This document shows positions 29,177 through 39,634 of a DNA stretch of 64,000 bases, piece after piece. Source of the DNA: Streptomyces cynarae (GTDB taxonomy: Bacteria > Actinomycetota > Actinomycetes > Streptomycetales > Streptomycetaceae); contig NZ_CP106793.1 in the NCBI RefSeq assembly GCF_025642135.1, forward strand, positions 2,959,001 through 3,023,000, in the 5' to 3' direction. The position numbers and the translations under genes were made by a program. The notes beneath the pieces are model-generated. The model was given only the letters and a program-made list of their open reading frames with translations, did not search any database and was not told the origin of the DNA. Position 1 is the stretch's first letter; every line of letters begins with the position of its first letter.

Positions 29177-29911
29177 ATGACGGTGTTGTGGGAAGGCTCG
29201 GGGTGGGAGGCGCTCGGGGCGCGTGCGGGGCGGACCAGGCTGCCGGTCTGGGACTGCACGGCCGGGCTGGTGGTGGGCGACGACGCGGCGCTGCTGGTCG
29301 ACGCCGGGTCGAGCCTGTCCGAGGGCGCGCGCTTGCGCGGCGCGGCGGAGCGGCTGCTGGAGCCGCTCGGCGGAGACCGGCGTGTGACGCATCTCGCGCT
29401 CACCCATCCGCACTTCGACCATGTCTTCGGGGCGGCGGCGTTCGCGGGCGCGGAGGTGTTCGGAGCCGTGGGCATCGACAGGGTGCTCGCGTACGGGCGG
29501 GGGGAACTGGTCGCGGACGCGGTCCGCAACGGTCTGGACCCGGCGGAGGCGGCCGAGGCGGCGGACGCACTGGTCCGCCCTCACCACCAGGTCTCCGGCG
29601 AGTGGACGCTGGACCTGGGCGGGGTCCAGGTGCTGCTGGCGAATGTGGGCCCGGGCCACACGGCCCATGACCTGGTGGTGTTCGTCCCCGGGGACCCGGA
29701 GGTCGTGTTCTGCGGGGACATGGTGGAGGAGTCCGGCGAACCGCAGGCGGGCCCGGACGCGATCCCCTCGCACTGGCCGGCGGCCCTGGACCGGCTGCTG
29801 GAGCTGGGCGGGGAGGACGCGGCGTACGTCCCGGGGCACGGGGCGGTGGTGGACGCGCGGTTCGTACGGGCCCAGCGGGACGAGTTGGCGTCCCGTTTCG
29901 GCGTGTCGTAG
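29177..29911 (+). CDS. MBL-fold metallo-hydrolase
   Basis: Metallo-beta-lactamase-fold protein of 244 residues. It has the HPHFDH metal motif near residues 76-81, a downstream His in VGPGHTAHD, an Asp in FCGDMVEESG, and a C-terminal His in YVPGHGAVVD, so a dinuclear site is complete. The substrate cannot be told from sequence. It is divergent from hrcA and 34 bp upstream of the DUF3097 gene, probably co-transcribed with it. Confidence 0.9.
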   Translation: MTVLWEGSGWEALGARAGRTRLPVWDCTAGLVVGDDAALLVDAGSSLSEGARLRGAAERLLEPLGGDRRVTHLALTHPHFDHVFGAAAFAGAEVFGAVGIDRVLAYGRGELVADAVRNGLDPAEAAEAADALVRPHHQVSGEWTLDLGGVQVLLANVGPGHTAHDLVVFVPGDPEVVFCGDMVEESGEPQAGPDAIPSHWPAALDRLLELGGEDAAYVPGHGAVVDARFVRAQRDELASRFGVS

Positions 29912-29945
29912 CACCTCGAGGACGTCTTCTCCTATCGTCACTCGA

Positions 29946-30758
29946 ATGCGCCAGTACTCTCCGGATCTGACCCCTCCGTGGAAGAAGCCGAAGCCCGTGC
30001 CGGAGGTCCCGGCGGACCCCGGTCTGGTGGTGGAGGAGCCGCGCACGGGGTTCTGCGGGGCGGTGATCCGCTGCGAGGCGGGCACGGTGACGCTGGAGGA
30101 CCGCTTCGGCAAGCACCGGGTGTTCCCGCTGGAGCCGGGGGGCTTCCTGCTGGAGGGCCGGACGGTGACCCTGGTCCGTCCCAAGGCCGGCGTGCAGCGC
30201 CCCACGCGTACGGCGTCCGGCTCGGTGGCCGTTCCGGGTGCGCGCGCGAGGGTGGCCCGCGCCGGCCGTATCTATGTGGAGGGCCGCCACGACGCCGAAC
30301 TGGTCGAGAAGGTGTGGGGCGACGACCTGCGCATCGAGGGCGTGGTGGTGGAGTACCTGGAGGGCGTCGACGACCTGCCGTCGATCGTCGAGTCCTTCGC
30401 CCCGGGCCCCGACGCCCGCCTGGGTGTCCTGGTGGACCACCTGGTCCCCGGCACGAAGGAGTGGCGCATCGCGCAGTCGGTGACGAGCGAGCACGCGCTC
30501 GTGGTCGGACACCCGTACATCGACATCTGGGAGGCGGTGAAGCCGGCGTCCCTGGGGATCGAGGCCTGGCCGCGGATTCCACGTGGCCAGGACTGGAAGA
30601 CTGGGGTGTGCCGGGCCTTGGGCTGGCCGTCGGACAACACCGGCGCGGTGTGGCAGGCGATCCTGAAGCGGGTGGGGTCCTACAAGGACCTGGAGCCGGC
30701 GTTGCTGGGCCGGATCGAGGAGTTGATCGACTTCGTTACGGCAATCGGTGACGCCTGA
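29946..30758 (+). CDS. DUF3097 family protein
   Basis: Actinobacterial conserved protein of 270 residues with no established function. After a basic N-terminus (SPDLTPPWKKPKPV) there is a small beta domain, then GRIYVEGRHDAELVEKVWGDDLR near residues 103-125 and LGVLVDHLVPGTKEW near 158-172. These resemble the Glu and Asp motifs of a TOPRIM fold, which would suggest nucleic-acid or nucleotide chemistry; this is inference. It starts at ATG 29946 and its end overlaps the convergent Uma2 gene by 23 bp. Confidence 0.82.
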   Translation: MRQYSPDLTPPWKKPKPVPEVPADPGLVVEEPRTGFCGAVIRCEAGTVTLEDRFGKHRVFPLEPGGFLLEGRTVTLVRPKAGVQRPTRTASGSVAVPGARARVARAGRIYVEGRHDAELVEKVWGDDLRIEGVVVEYLEGVDDLPSIVESFAPGPDARLGVLVDHLVPGTKEWRIAQSVTSEHALVVGHPYIDIWEAVKPASLGIEAWPRIPRGQDWKTGVCRALGWPSDNTGAVWQAILKRVGSYKDLEPALLGRIEELIDFVTAIGDA

Positions 30759-31314
30759 CTCCCGTGAGAATCCCGAATTCGCTTGTATCCAGTTCGACAT
30801 CGAGCAACTCGAGCAGCACCGGGTCTCCGAACTTGGTGATCCATTGCCCACGGTAGTCGGCTTGCTCCCCTTCACCGATGGGGTCGGTGAGCAGAACGCA
30901 GTGTGCGACGATCGGGTCGATGATCAGATAGGCAGGGATCTTACCTGCCGCATAGATGGAGCGCTTGATCCCATAGTCTCGGTCAACGCTCGTCTTGGAG
31001 ACCACCTCGACCACCATCGCGACCAACTGGGACGGCAGAAGATGGCCTGAGGCCGGTGCCACACCGCGTTCCAGCACCACCAGGTCCGGAATGGGCTCGC
31101 TGGCCTCATCGATGATGTCCACATCCGTTGTCTGGAGCCGTTCCCAGCGCTTGCGCGGGATCTGATCCACCACGTCCTCCACGATCCGGTTATGCACCAG
31201 ATCAGGAGTGGCCATCATCACGATTTCCCCCCGGAGAAGCTCAACCTTGATGCCCTCGGGAGGCTCGAACTCCTCGAAGAACTTGGCCATCCCACGCTCG
31301 TCCACAGCGGTCAT
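30736..31314 (-). CDS. Uma2-family (PD-(D/E)XK-like) protein
   Basis: Uma2/DUF820-family protein with a restriction-endonuclease-like fold, 192 residues, common in multiple copies in Streptomyces. Family features are VELLRGEIVMMATPDLVHNRIV, PIPDLVVLE with the catalytic-type Asp, and VAMVVEVVSKTSVDRDYGIKRSIYAAGKIPAYLIID with the ExK-like pair. The start is ATG 31314. Codon use and composition are less G+C-rich than neighbouring genes, consistent with a mobile history. Biological role unknown. Confidence 0.85.
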   Translation of the reverse strand: MTAVDERGMAKFFEEFEPPEGIKVELLRGEIVMMATPDLVHNRIVEDVVDQIPRKRWERLQTTDVDIIDEASEPIPDLVVLERGVAPASGHLLPSQLVAMVVEVVSKTSVDRDYGIKRSIYAAGKIPAYLIIDPIVAHCVLLTDPIGEGEQADYRGQWITKFGDPVLLELLDVELDTSEFGILTGVRRHRLP

Positions 31315-31414
31315 CTCCGTGGCCCTCCACATCCGCCGCGTCCTTTTGGCGGCAGCCTACGAACCAGGTTAGGGACCGAACCCTCGTTCCGCTGGGATTC
31401 ACCCACCGGAGTGA

Positions 31415-32647
31415 TCAGTCCACCAGGTCCCGCACCACCGCGTCCGCCAGCAGCCGCCCCCGCAGCGTGAGAACGGCCCGCCCCCGCTCGTACGGACCGG
31501 GCTCCAGCAGCCCCTCCCCCAGCGCTCGGCGGGACGCCGTCAGCCCCTCCTCCCGCAGCAGACTCAACGGCGCCCCCTCCCGCAGCCGCAGCTCCAGCAG
31601 GATCCGCTCCACCCGGCGGTCCTCCTCCGACAGGACCTCCCGCCCGGCGCCCGGGGAGCGGCCCTCCGCCAGCGCCGCCGCGTACGCCCCCGGGTGCTTC
31701 ACGTTCCACCAGCGCACCCCGCCCACATGGCTGTGCGCGCCCGGGCCCGCGCCCCACCAGTCCGCGCCTCGCCAGTACAGCTCGTTGTGCAGGCAGCGGC
31801 CGGCGGTCGACGTGGCCCAGTTGGAGACCTCGTACCAGTCGTAGCCCGCCGACCCCAGCGCCTCGTCCGCTATCAGATAGCGGTCCGCGTGCACGTCGTC
31901 GTCCGTCATCGGGATCTCGCCCCGGCGGATGCGGCGGGCGAGCTGCGTTCCCTCCTCCACGATCAGCGCGTACGCCGAGATGTGGTCCGGGGCCGCTCCC
32001 AGCGCCGCGTCCAGGGAGGCGCGCCAGTCGTCGTCCGACTCCCCCGGGGTGCCGTAGATCAGGTCCAGGTTCACATGCTCGAAGCCCGCGGCCCGCGCCT
32101 CGGCCACGCACGCCTCGGGACGGCCCGGGGTGTGCGTGCGGTCGAGGATCTTCAGGACGTGCGGGCGGGCGCTCTGCATGCCGAAGGAGATCCGGGTGAA
32201 GCCGCCCTCCCGGAGGGTGGCCAGATACGCCGGATCGACCGACTCCGGGTTTGCCTCCGTGGTCACCTCCGCGTCCTCCGCGAGGCCGAACTCGTCGCGG
32301 ATCGCCCCCAGCATCCGTACGAGGTCGTCCGCGGCCAGCAGCGTCGGCGTACCGCCCCCGACGAAGACCGTGCGCACCTGGCGCGGGTCGTCGCCCAGCA
32401 CCTTGCGGGCCAGGCGGACCTCGTCGATCAGGGTCGACGCGTAGTTGTCCCGGGAGGCGAGGACGCCTCCCGTGCCCCGCAGCTCCGTCGCCGTGTACGT
32501 GTTGAAGTCGCAGTAGCCGCAGCGCGTCGCGCAGTACGGCACATGGAGGTAGAACCCGAGGGGGCGCTCGGCGGCCCCGGCGAGCGCGTGCGCGGGCAGC
32601 GCGCCGTCGTCGGGGACCGGTTCGCCGTCGGGGAGTGCGGAAGGCAT
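31415..32647 (-). CDS. hemW: Radical SAM heme chaperone HemW
   Basis: HemN-like radical SAM protein of about 410 residues, nowadays regarded as a heme-trafficking chaperone. The [4Fe-4S]/SAM motif is CATRCGYC near residues 40-47, with VFVGGGTPTLL and the SFGMQSARPHVL segments. It lacks the N-terminal extension of true HemN oxidases. ATG 32647 (MPSALPDGEP) is preferred; an ATG at 32656 adds three residues and cannot be excluded. It lies upstream of hrcA in the usual order, separated here by four genes. Confidence 0.93.
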   Translation of the reverse strand: MPSALPDGEPVPDDGALPAHALAGAAERPLGFYLHVPYCATRCGYCDFNTYTATELRGTGGVLASRDNYASTLIDEVRLARKVLGDDPRQVRTVFVGGGTPTLLAADDLVRMLGAIRDEFGLAEDAEVTTEANPESVDPAYLATLREGGFTRISFGMQSARPHVLKILDRTHTPGRPEACVAEARAAGFEHVNLDLIYGTPGESDDDWRASLDAALGAAPDHISAYALIVEEGTQLARRIRRGEIPMTDDDVHADRYLIADEALGSAGYDWYEVSNWATSTAGRCLHNELYWRGADWWGAGPGAHSHVGGVRWWNVKHPGAYAAALAEGRSPGAGREVLSEEDRRVERILLELRLREGAPLSLLREEGLTASRRALGEGLLEPGPYERGRAVLTLRGRLLADAVVRDLVD

Positions 32648-32678
32648 GTCCCCCATTGTCCCGTACTGCCAGAAGTCC

Positions 32679-34609
32679 TCATTCCGCCTGAAGCACCAGC
32701 AGCGCCAGATCGTCCTCCGGCGGCTTCCCGCCGAACTCGTGCACCAGCGTCCTGATCCGCTCGGCGACCAGCTCCGCGTTCATCCCGGCACAGCCCGCCA
32801 GGGCCGCCGCGAGCCCGTCGCCGTCGTCGAACTGGCGGGACCCGCTGCGCCGCTCGGTCACCCCGTCGGTGACGCACAGCAGCGTGTCCCCGGAGCGCAG
32901 ATCGAAGGTCTCGCACGTGTACGTCTCGTCCTCGACGACCCCGAGCAGCGTCTGCGGCTGGGCCACGGCCCGTACGTCGCCGCCCGGGCCGAGCAGCAGC
33001 GGCAGCGGATGCCCGGCCGAGGCGAGCGTGCAGCGCACTCCGCCGTCGAAGGGGACCAGTTCCCCGTAGAGGAGGGAGAGGAAGCGGGCGTGGGGGCCCT
33101 CGTCGGCGACCGGCATCGGCGTGCCCGCCGCGACCAGCGCCCGGGCCGCCGCGTCGGAGGCCTCCGTGGCGTCGTCGAGCAGGAGCTGGTTGAGGCGGTC
33201 CAGGACGTCGGGGACGTCGTAGCCTTCGCGGGCCAGCAGCCGCAGCCAGGGCCGGGCGAGCCCGATCACGACCGCGGCCTCCGGACCCTTGCCCTGGACG
33301 TCGCCCAGCGCGAAGCACCACCGTCCGTGGCCGGCGGGGAAGATGTCGTAGAAGTCACCGCTCGGTCCGCCCATGTCGCACGGCTCGTACACGAGTGCGC
33401 TGCTCACCCCGGGGATCTCGGCGACCGCGCCGGGCAGCAGCCCGCGCTGGAGCACCCGGCTGATGGTGGCCTGGCGGGCGTACTGCCGGGCCGCCCCGAT
33501 GGCCAGCGCCACCCGGCGGCTGAGGTCCTCGACGAGCCCGGTGATCTCGTCGGGGAAGCGCAGCAATCCGGCCCGTCCGATGACGAGCGTCCCGAGCGGC
33601 CGCCCGCCCGCGATCAGCCGGTAGGCGAGCGCCGCCCCGGTCGCGCCCCGCGGGCCCAGCGCCTCGCCGGGCCAGGGAACGGGCACCGCCCGGGAACGCA
33701 CCGACTCGGGCAGTCGGGGCGGGTCCTTCTCCAGGGCCCGGCGCAGTTCCTCGATGCGGTTCTCGCTGCCGTGCCAGACGCGGGCGAGCCGGGGGCGGCC
33801 GCGACCGGCGCCGAAGGGCCGCGCCAGCCGGTCGCCTCGTCCTCCAGCCACACCGCGCACCAGTCGGCGAGCCGGGGCACGATCAGCTGCCCGGTGAGCG
33901 CGGCGACCAGGTCCTCGTCGAGCTGCCCGGCGAGCAGGTCGGACGCCTCGGCCAGGAAGGACAGCGCGCCGCGGCCCCGCCACTCCCGGTCGTACAGGCC
34001 TCGTCCGGGTTCGGCGAAGGCGGAGAGTTCGGGCCCGAGTATCTCGGCGGGGCTCAGCCCGCGTCCCAGGGCGCTGTCTCCGGCGTACGTCTCGATCGCG
34101 TCCTCGGCGTCCCGGGCGGCGTGCAGAGGAAGCAGCGCCCAGACGGTCTTCGTGCCGGTGCGGTAACTGATCCCCCAAGCCGTGGAGAGGGAGGAGACGA
34201 GGCGCAGGCCGCGGCCGTACTCCGGTATGCCGTAGGGCCGCTCGGCGCCGTCGTCCCGGACCGCGCGCGAGGGGTGGTGGTCGGAGACCTCGACGAGGAG
34301 CCCGGCCGACTCGCCCTGCGCGTCCATGAGGCGGCAGACCAGCTCGACGTCGGTGCCGGCGTGCACTACGGCGTTGGTGACGAGTTCGCTGACGACGAGC
34401 AGGGCGTCGTCGGCCAGCCGCTCGGTGACGGCGTCGGGCTCGGCGGGCCGGTCCCACTCGCTGAGGGCGGCGCGCACGAGCCGGCGGGCGTTGCCGGCCG
34501 CGAGGGGGCTGCCGGGCAGGGTCGACCGCACCACCGTGCGCAGCCCCGCGGACTCGAGCACGTCGGGGGCGCGGGAGGCGGTCTCCCGTTGGGTGGGAAT
34601 GGGCCCCAT
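32679..34609 (-). pseudogene. ATPase/GAF/PP2C phosphatase (RsbU/SpoIIE type), frameshifted
   Basis: Signalling protein of about 643 residues split in two frames. Start ATG 34609 (GGGGAG upstream). The N-terminal part (about 1-290) has a histidine-kinase-like ATPase domain of anti-sigma type (VSELVTNAVVHAG, RGLRLVSSLS) and the start of a GAF-like domain. The C-terminal part has the SpoIIE/PP2C domain with GDFYDIF, FALGDVQGKGPEAA and VTDGVTERR. The frames join if one base is restored near the GGGGG run at 33791-33795. It probably acts in stress-type sigma-factor partner switching, with the divergent response regulator next door. Confidence 0.85.
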
Positions 34610-34766
34610 GGGCAGCTCCCCGGGCAGTTCGGTCGAATGAGCCTGTGGCGATGCGGACAGGGTGACAGACTGACCCCGCCCATAAGCACCGAGTTACCGA
34701 AGTGGCCCGCCATGAGTGAGAACCGTGCTACGCATGTGGTCGAAGACGGACAGATTCGAGCAGGGC

Positions 34767-35330
34767 ATGCCTACTGAGAAGACGTCCGAGGACAGCGCCG
34801 GCATCCTCCTCGTCGACGACATGGAGGAGAACCTGACGGCGCTGGAGGCCGTGCTGCGCTCGCTCAACGAGCCGCTGGTGCGCGCGCGATCGGGTGAGGA
34901 GGCGATGAAGGCGCTGCTCGAGCGCCGGTTCGCGGTGGTCCTGCTGGACATCCGCATGCCCGGCATGGACGGTTTCGAGACCGCCGCGCACATCAAACCG
35001 CTGGACCGGACCAAGGACGTCCCGATCGTCTTCCTGACCGGCTCGGACGCGGAGGCCGGGTATGCCTTCCGGGGGTACGCGACGGGGGCCGCGGACTATC
35101 TGACGAAGCCGTTCGATCCGTGGGTGCTGCGGGCCAAGGTGACGGTGTTCCTCGATCTGTACCGCAAGAGCAGGCGGTTGGAGCGGCTGCAGGAGGGCCT
35201 GGCAGGCCTGGTGGAGCACCTGTCCGGCCTGGAGGATCGCCTGTCTGCGGACGACCTCCCGGACCTGGCTCGACTACGGTGCCAGATCCGGGAGTTACAG
35301 CAGTTGGCCGGCGACGGGCAGGCGTCCTGA
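34767..35330 (+). CDS. Response regulator, receiver domain only
   Basis: Receiver-domain protein of 187 residues. It has ILLVDDMEENL (acidic pair), the phospho-acceptor Asp in VVLLDIRMPGMDG, Thr in FLTGSD, and Lys in YLTKPFDPW. After the receiver there is only a coiled-coil-like helix with R/L/E repeats (about 135-185) and no DNA-binding domain. ATG 34767 was chosen; an in-frame GTG at 34716 would add 17 residues. It is divergent from the ATPase/phosphatase gene and a likely partner for it. Confidence 0.85.
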   Translation: MPTEKTSEDSAGILLVDDMEENLTALEAVLRSLNEPLVRARSGEEAMKALLERRFAVVLLDIRMPGMDGFETAAHIKPLDRTKDVPIVFLTGSDAEAGYAFRGYATGAADYLTKPFDPWVLRAKVTVFLDLYRKSRRLERLQEGLAGLVEHLSGLEDRLSADDLPDLARLRCQIRELQQLAGDGQAS

Positions 35331-35337
35331 CGCCTTC

Positions 35338-37212
35338 TCAGGCTTCGCGCGATCCCGCGTACATCTCATCGATCAGGTGCTTGTACTCCCGTTCGACGAC
35401 CGGCCGCTTCAGCTTCAGGCTGGGCGTGATCTCCCCGTGCTCCACATCGAGGTCCCGCGGCAGCAACCGGAACTTCTTGATCGTCTGCCAGCGCTGGAGG
35501 CCCTCGTTGAGCTGCTTGACATAGCCGTCGACCATCTCGACCGTCTGCGGCGCTGCCACGACCTCGGCGTAGGACTTGCCCTCCAGGCCGTTCTCCTTCG
35601 CCCACTCCAGGATCGCGACCTCGTCGAGCGCGATGAGCGCGGTGCAGAAGTTACGGTCGGCGCCGTGCACAAGGATGTTGGAGACGTACGGGCACACCGC
35701 CTTGAACTGGCCCTCGACCTCGGCGGGCGCGATGTACTTGCCGCCGGAGGTCTTGATGAGGTCCTTCTTGCGGTCGGTGATGCGCAGATACCCGTCGGGC
35801 GACAGTTCGCCGATGTCACCGGTGTGGAACCAGCCGTCCGCCTCCAGCACCTCGGCGGTCTTCTCGGGCAGCCCGTGGTAGCCCTCCATGATGCCCGGGC
35901 CGCGCAGCAGGATCTCGCCGTCGTCCGCGATGCGCACCTCCGTGCCGGGCAGCGGCTTGCCGACCGTGCCCGTGCGGTAGGCCTCGCCCGGGTTGACGAA
36001 GGAGGCCGCGGAGGACTCGGTGAGGCCGTAGCCCTCCAGGATGTGGATGCCGGCGCCCGCGAAGAAGTACCCGATCTCGGGTGCGAGGGCGGCCGATCCG
36101 GAGACGCAGGCGCGCAGCCGGCCGCCGAACGCCTCGCGGATCTTGGCGTACACGAGGGCGTCCGCGACCTTGTGCTTGGCGCCGAGGCCGAACGGCACGG
36201 CGTGGGTGCCGGTGCGGCGGAAGTTGTCCTGCGAGACCTTTGCGTACTCGCGGGCCACCTCTGCCGCCCACTGGAAGATCTTGTACTTGGCCGGGCCGCC
36301 CGCCCGGGCCTTGGCCGCGACGCCGTTGTAGACCTTCTCGAAGATGCGCGGCACGGCCGCCATGTACGTCGGCTGCACGACCGGTAGATTCTCGATGATC
36401 TTGTCGACGCGGCCGTCGACGGCGGTGACGTGCCCGACCTCGATCTGGCCGGAGGTGAGCACCTTGCCGAAGACGTGGGCGAGCGGCAGCCACAGGTACT
36501 GCACGTCCTCGGGGCCGAGCAGCCCGGTCGCGGCGATCGCCTTCGCCATGTACGCCCAGTTGTCGTGCGGCAGGCGCACGCCCTTGGGGCGGCCGGTGGT
36601 ACCGGAGGTGTAGATGAGCGTGGCGAGCTGGTCCTTGGTGATCGCGCCGACCCGTTCCTTGATCAGCTCGGGGTGCTTCTCCAGGTAGGCGGCGCCGCGC
36701 TGCTCCAGTTCGGTCAGGCTGAGCACCCCGTCGCCGGTCTCGGCGCCCGCCGGGTCGATCACCACGATGTGGGTCAGGGCGGGCAGCTCGTCGCGCTTCT
36801 GCTGCGCCTTGGCGAGCTGCTCGGCGTTCTCCGCGACGAGGACCCTGCTCTGGGAGTCGGCGAGGATGAAGGCCGACTCCTCGGCGTTGGTCTGCGGATA
36901 GATGGTGGTCGTGGCGGCACCGGCGCACAGGATGCCGAGGTCGGCGAGGATCCACTCGACCCGGGTGGAGGAGGCGAGGGCGACGCGCTGCTCGGGCTGG
37001 ACACCCAGTTCGATGAGCCCGGCCGCGATCGCGTGGACCCGCTCGGCGGCCTCGGCCCAGCTCAGCGACTTCCAGTCGTCGGGGCCTTCACCGGAGGCCG
37101 GGGGTACGGGGTAGCGGTAGGCCTCGGCGTCCGGCGTGGCCGCCACGCGCTCCAGGAAGAGCGCCGCCACGGAGGGCGGACGGTTCTCGATCAAAGTCTG
37201 TGTGTCGCTCAC
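35338..37212 (-). CDS. Long-chain fatty acid-CoA ligase
   Basis: AMP-forming acyl-CoA synthetase of 624 residues (GTG 37212 with GGAGGATGTC upstream; the frame is open to 37284). It has the P-loop-like LIYTSGTTGRPKGVRLPH, the YGLTESSA motif, GDIGELSPDGYLRITDRKKDLIKTSGGKYIAP, and a C-terminal domain. It activates fatty acids for degradation or lipid synthesis. A TTAACTCACGAGTAA near-palindrome lies 87-101 bp upstream. The gene ends 7 bp from the convergent response regulator. Confidence 0.93.
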   Translation of the reverse strand: MSDTQTLIENRPPSVAALFLERVAATPDAEAYRYPVPPASGEGPDDWKSLSWAEAAERVHAIAAGLIELGVQPEQRVALASSTRVEWILADLGILCAGAATTTIYPQTNAEESAFILADSQSRVLVAENAEQLAKAQQKRDELPALTHIVVIDPAGAETGDGVLSLTELEQRGAAYLEKHPELIKERVGAITKDQLATLIYTSGTTGRPKGVRLPHDNWAYMAKAIAATGLLGPEDVQYLWLPLAHVFGKVLTSGQIEVGHVTAVDGRVDKIIENLPVVQPTYMAAVPRIFEKVYNGVAAKARAGGPAKYKIFQWAAEVAREYAKVSQDNFRRTGTHAVPFGLGAKHKVADALVYAKIREAFGGRLRACVSGSAALAPEIGYFFAGAGIHILEGYGLTESSAASFVNPGEAYRTGTVGKPLPGTEVRIADDGEILLRGPGIMEGYHGLPEKTAEVLEADGWFHTGDIGELSPDGYLRITDRKKDLIKTSGGKYIAPAEVEGQFKAVCPYVSNILVHGADRNFCTALIALDEVAILEWAKENGLEGKSYAEVVAAPQTVEMVDGYVKQLNEGLQRWQTIKKFRLLPRDLDVEHGEITPSLKLKRPVVEREYKHLIDEMYAGSREA

Positions 37213-37298
37213 GACATCCTCCGGGGCCCGCGGCGGTGCGGCTGGCTGGCTCATTTGCTGCTGGATCGTTGCGGCTGCGGTCACTCGAGACCTTTTGT

Positions 37299-37313
37299 TT
37301 AACTCACGAGTAA
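37299..37313 (-). promoter_or_regulatory. Near-palindrome TTAACTCACGAGTAA upstream of acyl-CoA ligase
   Basis: ACTC-AC-GAGT core with TA-rich flanks in an A+T-richer pocket upstream of the ligase. The shape fits a TetR-family fatty-acid regulator site. Inference only. Confidence 0.4.
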
Positions 37314-37407
37314 CCCTCGAGCAGGCATCAGAGTAGAGCCCGACCGGCCGGTTCGTAAGGGGCGGTGGCCTGTCGTTTCGTACACAGAGCGACCGGGCGC
37401 ACGCACA

Positions 37408-37439
37408 GGGGCCCGCCGCGCTTTCGCACGACGGGCCCC
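37408..37439 (-). terminator. Hairpin terminator after lepA
   Basis: GGGGCCCG and CGGGCCCC perfect 8-bp arms with a 16-nt loop, 40 bp past the lepA stop. Confidence 0.6.
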
Positions 37440-37478
37440 GTACCGCCCGGTTTGCCGGGTCGTCGCGGGAGACCCGGG

Positions 37479-39347
37479 TTACTTCTTGCCCTTGCTCGAC
37501 CCCGCGCTGTCATCGCTGGAGAGCACCGCGATGAAGGCTTCCTGCGGAACCTCCACGGAACCCACCATCTTCATCCGCTTCTTGCCCTCCTTCTGCTTCT
37601 CCAGCAGCTTCCGCTTACGGGAGATGTCACCGCCGTAGCACTTGGCCAGGACGTCCTTGCGGATGGCGCGGATGGTCTCGCGGGCGATGACGCGGGAGCC
37701 GATGGCGGCCTGCACCGGCACCTCGAAGTTCTGCCGCGGGATGAGTTCCTTCAGCTTGGCGACGAGCCGGACGCCGTAGGCGTACGCCTGGTCCTTGTGG
37801 GTGATCGCGGAGAAGGCGTCGACCTTGTCGCCGTGCAGCAGGATGTCCACCTTGACGAGGCTCGAGGACTGCTCTCCGGTGGGCTCGTAGTCCAGGGAGG
37901 CGTACCCGCGCGTCTTGGACTTCAGCTGGTCGAAGAAGTCGAAGACGATCTCGGCGAGCGGCAGCGTGTAGCGGATCTCGACGCGGTCCTCGGAGAGGTA
38001 GTCCATGCCGAGGAGAGCGCCGCGGCGGGTCTGGCACAGCTCCATGATCGCGCCGATGAACTCGGTGGGCGCGAGGATCGTGGCCCGTACGACCGGCTCG
38101 TACACCTCCGCGAGCTTGCCCTCGGGGAATTCGCTCGGATTGGTGACCGTGTGCTCCTCGCCGTCCTCCATGATCACGCGGTAGACCACGTTCGGCGCGG
38201 TCGCGATCAGGTCGAGCCCGAACTCGCGCTCGAGCCGCTCGCGGATCACGTCGAGGTGCAGCAGTCCGAGGAAGCCGACGCGGAAGCCGAAGCCGAGGGC
38301 GGCGGAGGTCTCCGGCTCGTAGACGAGGGCGGCGTCGTTGAGCTGGAGCTTGTCCAGGGCCTCGCGCAGATCGGGGTAGTCCGAACCGTCCAGCGGATAC
38401 AGACCCGAGAAGACCATGGGCTTCGGGTCCTTGTACCCGCCCAGCGGCTTCTCGGCGCCCTTGACCTGGCTGGTGATGGTGTCACCGACCTTGGACTGGC
38501 GGACGTCCTTCACCCCGGTGATGAGGTAGCCCACCTCACCGACACCGAGGCCGTCGGCACCGAGCATCTCGGGCGAGTTGACGCCGATCTCCAGCAGTTC
38601 GTGCGTGGCGCCGGTGGACATCATCCGGATGCGCTCACGCTTGTTGAGCTTGCCGTCGACGACACGGACGTAGGTGACGACGCCGCGGTAGGAGTCGTAG
38701 ACCGAGTCGAAGATCATCGCGCGGGCGGGCGCGTCGGCGACGCCGACCGGGGCCGGGATCTGCTCGACGACCTTGTCCAGCAGCGCCTCGACGCCGAGGC
38801 CGGTCTTGGCGGAGACCTTCAGCACGTCGCCGGGATCGCAGCCGATGAGGTTGGCGAGTTCCTCGGCGAACTTCTCCGGCTGCGCGGCCGGCAGGTCGAT
38901 CTTGTTGAGGACGGGGATGATCGTGAGGTCGTTCTCCATCGCCAGGTAGAGGTTGGCGAGGGTCTGGGCCTCGATGCCCTGGGCGGCGTCGACGAGGAGG
39001 ATGGTCCCCTCGCAGGCGGCGAGGGACCGCGAGACCTCGTAGGTGAAGTCGACGTGCCCCGGGGTGTCGATCATGTTCAGGATGTGCGTGTTGCCCGGAT
39101 CGTGGGTGGGGGCCCAGGGCAGCCGCACGGCCTGGGACTTGATGGTGATGCCGCGCTCGCGCTCGATGTCCATGCGGTCGAGGTACTGAGCGCGCATCTG
39201 CCGCTGCTCGACGACGCCGGTCAGCTGGAGCATCCGGTCGGCGAGCGTGGACTTGCCGTGGTCGATGTGCGCGATGATGCAGAAATTGCGGATCAGAGCC
39301 GGGTCGGTACGGCTCGGCTCGGGCACATGGCTAGGGATCGCGGGCAC
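37479..39347 (-). CDS. lepA: Elongation factor 4 (LepA)
   Basis: Ribosome-associated translational GTPase, 622 residues. G1 AHIDHGKS, G3 DTPGHVDF, G4 NKID. Domains II, III, V and the C-terminal domain follow, with [18 protein letters not shown] near the end. GTG 39347 was chosen since it gives the length expected of Streptomyces LepA; the frame is open to 39416. It is divergent from rpsT, as in most actinobacteria. Confidence 0.96.
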   Translation of the reverse strand: MPAIPSHVPEPSRTDPALIRNFCIIAHIDHGKSTLADRMLQLTGVVEQRQMRAQYLDRMDIERERGITIKSQAVRLPWAPTHDPGNTHILNMIDTPGHVDFTYEVSRSLAACEGTILLVDAAQGIEAQTLANLYLAMENDLTIIPVLNKIDLPAAQPEKFAEELANLIGCDPGDVLKVSAKTGLGVEALLDKVVEQIPAPVGVADAPARAMIFDSVYDSYRGVVTYVRVVDGKLNKRERIRMMSTGATHELLEIGVNSPEMLGADGLGVGEVGYLITGVKDVRQSKVGDTITSQVKGAEKPLGGYKDPKPMVFSGLYPLDGSDYPDLREALDKLQLNDAALVYEPETSAALGFGFRVGFLGLLHLDVIRERLEREFGLDLIATAPNVVYRVIMEDGEEHTVTNPSEFPEGKLAEVYEPVVRATILAPTEFIGAIMELCQTRRGALLGMDYLSEDRVEIRYTLPLAEIVFDFFDQLKSKTRGYASLDYEPTGEQSSSLVKVDILLHGDKVDAFSAITHKDQAYAYGVRLVAKLKELIPRQNFEVPVQAAIGSRVIARETIRAIRKDVLAKCYGGDISRKRKLLEKQKEGKKRMKMVGSVEVPQEAFIAVLSSDDSAGSSKGKK

Positions 39348-39500
39348 GCAGGGTCCTGATTCTTGAGGCGTCCGCAGTGTCTGCGGTCTCGGGTCGGATC
39401 GATACGTAGCCTCCATGGTCCCACGCGCGCGGGGCTACGACCGGTTCGGGCCGTGCCGGAGGCGGTGGAACGGGTGGCCGGGCGAGGCCTCCCGACCGGT

Positions 39501-39530
39501 TTGGGCGGGCCAGAGGGCGACTGGTAGCCT
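39501..39530 (+). promoter_or_regulatory. Candidate promoter of rpsT
   Basis: TTGGGC (39501) and TAGCCT (39525) with an 18-bp spacer, about 105 bp before the rpsT start. The match to the vegetative consensus is moderate. Confidence 0.5.
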
Positions 39531-39634
39531 GGGTGGCTGTGTCTCCTGCCCTCTCAGCGCGAGGCACGCCTTCAAGAAATCACCGGCGCGTGGGACGTCC
39601 AGTCTCGCGTGCCTGAACCTGTAAAGGCTCATTC

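Noticed and set aside
30736..31314. Restriction-modification system at the Uma2 gene
   Set aside because: Uma2 proteins share the nuclease-like fold, but no methyltransferase or partner gene is adjacent.
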